DNA from: Chloroflexota bacterium
GTDB taxonomy: Bacteria; Chloroflexota; Anaerolineae; JAADDB01
Assembly: GCA_013154135.1 (NCBI GenBank)
Contig: JAADDB010000018.1
Location: 1-7,071, forward strand
DNA: 7,071 nt
Direction of reading: 5' to 3'
Shown: positions 6,201 through 7,071 of the stretch, one piece after another
How the letters are laid out: every line of letters starts with the position of its first letter
How positions within the stretch are numbered: the first letter of the stretch is position 1
Program-made: the position numbers and the translations under genes
Notes under the pieces: generated by a model
What the model was told of the DNA's origin: nothing
What the model saw: only the letters and a program-made list of their open reading frames with translations
The model's database searches: none

Positions 6201-7071
6201 TCCGCTGCAGATCGGCAGGAACATCCTCCCCGAAGTGCAGTGGCGCGCGTTCGCGGACATCTTCGGCAACGTGGCCAAGTTGGGCGAACGCCGCCAGATT
6301 CACGAACTGCGGGAGGCGTTGCGGCAGGTGTACCTGACCGCGGGGGTGCTGGTGGACGACCCGGAGGTGCAGGAGGACGGCCACTGGGGGCGGGTGCGGG
6401 ACGCGGAGGAGGCCCGCGTCACGGGCGAGGCCGTGGGAACGGCCCTGCGCGACCTGTCCCGGGCCGCGCGGCAGCGCCTGGCCGTGTACCGCTCGCAATT
6501 CGTGGGGTTCGCGGATCTGTACGCGTACATCGAAGCCGAAATCCGGCACATCCCCCCGCGGGACATCCGCCGTTCCATCCTGGAGGGCATCCTCTACCGC
6601 CTGCACCCGCTGGTGCAGGGCGCTGCCGCGCGACAGTACGCGGCCGGGCCGGACGCGGCGGACATCAACGAGATGGTGCCCGGCGACTGGGGGGTGGTGG
6701 TGCTGGAGGGCGGGGCCCAGCTGGATGAGTTCAGCAAGGCCTTCCTCCTGGCATGGGCCGCGTATCACTTCTACATGGACGCGGTGATTCAGCGCCTGCG
6801 TCGCGCGCGCTCCCGCGGCTGGGAAGTGCAGCTCTTCTTCGAGGAGGCCAACAAGATGCTGGGCGGGCTGGACGGGAAGAGCGAGGAGGGCGGCCCCTCC
6901 ACCGCGGAGCAATTCGAGGCCATGTGGCGGGACAGCCGTAAGTACGGCATTGCCCTGCACGTCATCACCCAGAGCCCATCGCAAATCCCCCAGGGCATTC
7001 TCTCATCCTGCAACAACATGGTAGTCTCGCAGACCAAGAACCCGAAGGACCGGGACCTGGCCGTGGCCATG
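3229..7071 (+). CDS. Giant VirB4/HerA-like P-loop ATPase with alternating Ser/Thr/His/Trp-rich insertion, 3' end outside window
   Basis: The frame is open from ATG 3229 to the last base (1281 codons); an in-frame TAA at 3190-3192 and AGGAG eight bases ahead fix the start. Residues 1-232 form a domain with no recognised motif but with strands and helices such as RRVGVVQFYGA. A hydrophobic patch follows (about 236-248). The insertion spans about 253-721. A middle domain (about 727-925, including NLFEEGTAVTVQERIPP and GEVVIGHQ) resembles the region ahead of the motor in VirB4-type proteins. The motor shows Walker A GDTGYGKS (928-935), strand TIILDFGAGWRK (953-964), NPLQ (991-994), WGVVVLEGGAQLDEF, a Walker B-like LFFEEANKM (1202-1210, Glu where Asp is usual), and ALHVITQSPSQIP (1242-1254) followed by a VSQTKNPKDRD strand and turn. 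Such ATPases work as membrane-docked hexamers that drive conjugative transfer or secretion. HerA-type DNA translocation is the main alternative. The C-terminus is missing from the window. Confidence 0.88.
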   Translation, partial: MSEIQVLDRGMLFDGNALRAMWFRIRDREGNVRFRAVALRELAYLPIEARNDPDVLGKQWAALRGLYNAGVDFSYTAMGVYRPRRVGVVQFYGAAAEEEFQDAAVGAALRRMAAVEAVLANYPQSRLRAPDTERVQWLMERLERLPRVLAVLGHPDPRLARKGLGRDGSMGEADDELMSQQGETFLRGLAALEEDFVFAVMAAHVARGDLAKGLVKLSQTASIFASRQRGNVGASFSIAIPLAAALAGNYGGSHGRGDSHAVSHADGTSETWGEHEAHSTAHTTTHAVTESEAHTVGHAVTDSWGHTTSHAETESTAKTTSWAHATGGAETHSRADTVSEAHTTGGAHTTSHSTSVSHSSGSTWAKSVSDGTAHTTSHSAGSTWSHAVSDGTAHTESHATGTSQGSGTNWSRGGGTTISSSTTHGTSEVNSTAVGTTWGTTTGESHATSQSDMLGGAVASSRATSTTNSQSHTSSWGWSASDTVGGKVGGSIGIISGSLSNSITASVHGGSADTTGSAQTMTSGTTTTDTHAHTTGTTDTTSFSTSHGGSLTTGHAEGTTSAHTSGKADSTTWSTGGSSFAGTSRTDGVANTTSHVVTNSRGGFTSHGTADTTSHVETTSRGGFNSTTRGEAWGTATTRSWAHTKGTAHTEGIATSKTWTDVRGGATSRGHATTDGWAVTRGHAVTESESWTTGRAETRGEAWTEGETRGTSHMRGVSHVEGAATAYSLARSATRGFVGGFGGSIVPGFAVTRSWQTEDDVAIRLTELTRMLESLLNQASAEGGFLTTAVLLTTDRGATAAAALVPQAFHGPNVPTPVLTVDGPDDLRVHALTMRPSLEPDGDPFDAGLWTKWGTLLTPGMLAAYTAPNLFEEGTAVTVQERIPPMAFYPETEGEVVIGHQVSPETGRLTTTPLRLSRSRHFHTAFIGDTGYGKSVAAERIAYETTLHWKMKTIILDFGAGWRKMLNAPGLEGHVDIRQLSPGGPRPLRWNPLQIGRNILPEVQWRAFADIFGNVAKLGERRQIHELREALRQVYLTAGVLVDDPEVQEDGHWGRVRDAEEARVTGEAVGTALRDLSRAARQRLAVYRSQFVGFADLYAYIEAEIRHIPPRDIRRSILEGILYRLHPLVQGAAARQYAAGPDAADINEMVPGDWGVVVLEGGAQLDEFSKAFLLAWAAYHFYMDAVIQRLRRARSRGWEVQLFFEEANKMLGGLDGKSEEGGPSTAEQFEAMWRDSRKYGIALHVITQSPSQIPQGILSSCNNMVVSQTKNPKDRDLAVAM
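4297..4416 (+). repeat. Tandem 60-bp repeat, two copies
   Basis: Two adjacent 60-base units code the 20-residue segments 357-376 and 377-396. Each reads SHS.GSTW...VSDGTAHT with 15 of 20 residues identical. By hand count 43 of 60 bases match, with the first 24 bases almost identical (22 of 24). This is the clearest sign that the insertion grew by tandem duplication and that 20 residues is a natural unit. Confidence 0.8.
5002..5121 (+). repeat. Second 20-residue repeat pair
   Basis: Residues 592-611 and 612-631 form two 20-residue units. Both start TTSHV, continue with SRGGF at the same offset, and then diverge. The period matches the pair at 4297-4416, although the sequence and the alternation phase differ. 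Confidence 0.7.

Noticed and set aside
4317..6728. An 803-codon open frame, Arg/His/Pro-rich, overlapping the ATPase gene in another + strand frame
   Set aside because: Its translation is a shadow of high-GC codons. The Walker A, NPLQ, EEAN and TQS motifs and the alternation pattern all lie in the frame starting at 3229, which also has the RBS. A gene finder may wrongly prefer this closed frame because the real one runs off the window.
3877..6984. Long antisense open frames (3877-4578, 5026-5928, 5968-6984)
   Set aside because: They mirror GC-rich coding on the + strand, have repetitive or Arg/Gly-rich translations, no convincing RBS and no recognisable domains.
1..7071. tRNA, rRNA, transposase or integrase genes
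   Set aside because: No cloverleaf-like arrangement, rRNA-like segment, transposase motif or terminal inverted repeats were seen, so mobility of the element is inferred only from the ATPase type.

Overview
The window is a GC-rich piece of a bacterial genome, or of a mobile element within one. It is coded entirely on the + strand in one tightly packed gene train with strong AGGAGG ribosome binding sites. The Pro/Thr linkers (TPTP, STPTP) in a secreted protein and the giant Ser/Thr/His-rich ATPase fit a Chloroflexota-like or other high-GC Gram-positive-like thermophile. That is a guess from style; no taxonomic marker gene is present.

Layout: positions 74-3081 hold six small genes that touch or overlap (1-nt, 12-nt and three 4-nt ATGA junctions), a classic translationally coupled operon. 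In order they are a membrane-anchored protein, an exported eight-cysteine protein with a Pro/Thr linker and a beta-rich C-terminal domain, a 52-residue membrane peptide, an exported Ig-like protein, a small zinc-knuckle protein, and a cytoplasmic protein with a Ser/Thr/Tyr/Gly tail. A 147-bp gap follows. It carries three 10-bp direct repeats, a large imperfect hairpin and an AT-rich leader. Then comes a very large gene at 3229 that is still open at the window end, 1281 codons in.

The large gene encodes a VirB4/HerA-type P-loop ATPase: Walker A GDTGYGKS, an NPLQ motif, an FFEEANKM Walker B-like strand and a TQSPSQIP sensor-like motif. An approximately 470-residue insertion without Pro or Cys sits ahead of the ATPase core. 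Read by eye, that insertion follows a nearly perfect two-residue alternation: every second residue is Ser, Thr, Ala or Gly, and the other position carries the His, Trp and charged residues. The phase flips once, at a central Gly/Ile-rich module. The gene just before the gap ends in a short tail of similar style.

The simplest reading is part of a conjugation or secretion apparatus: a VirB4-like motor plus membrane and exported accessory proteins, probably on an integrated or plasmid-like element. The insertion, its alternation rule and its echo in a neighbouring protein are the candidates for something undescribed. The functional assignment of the small genes is inference from context only.
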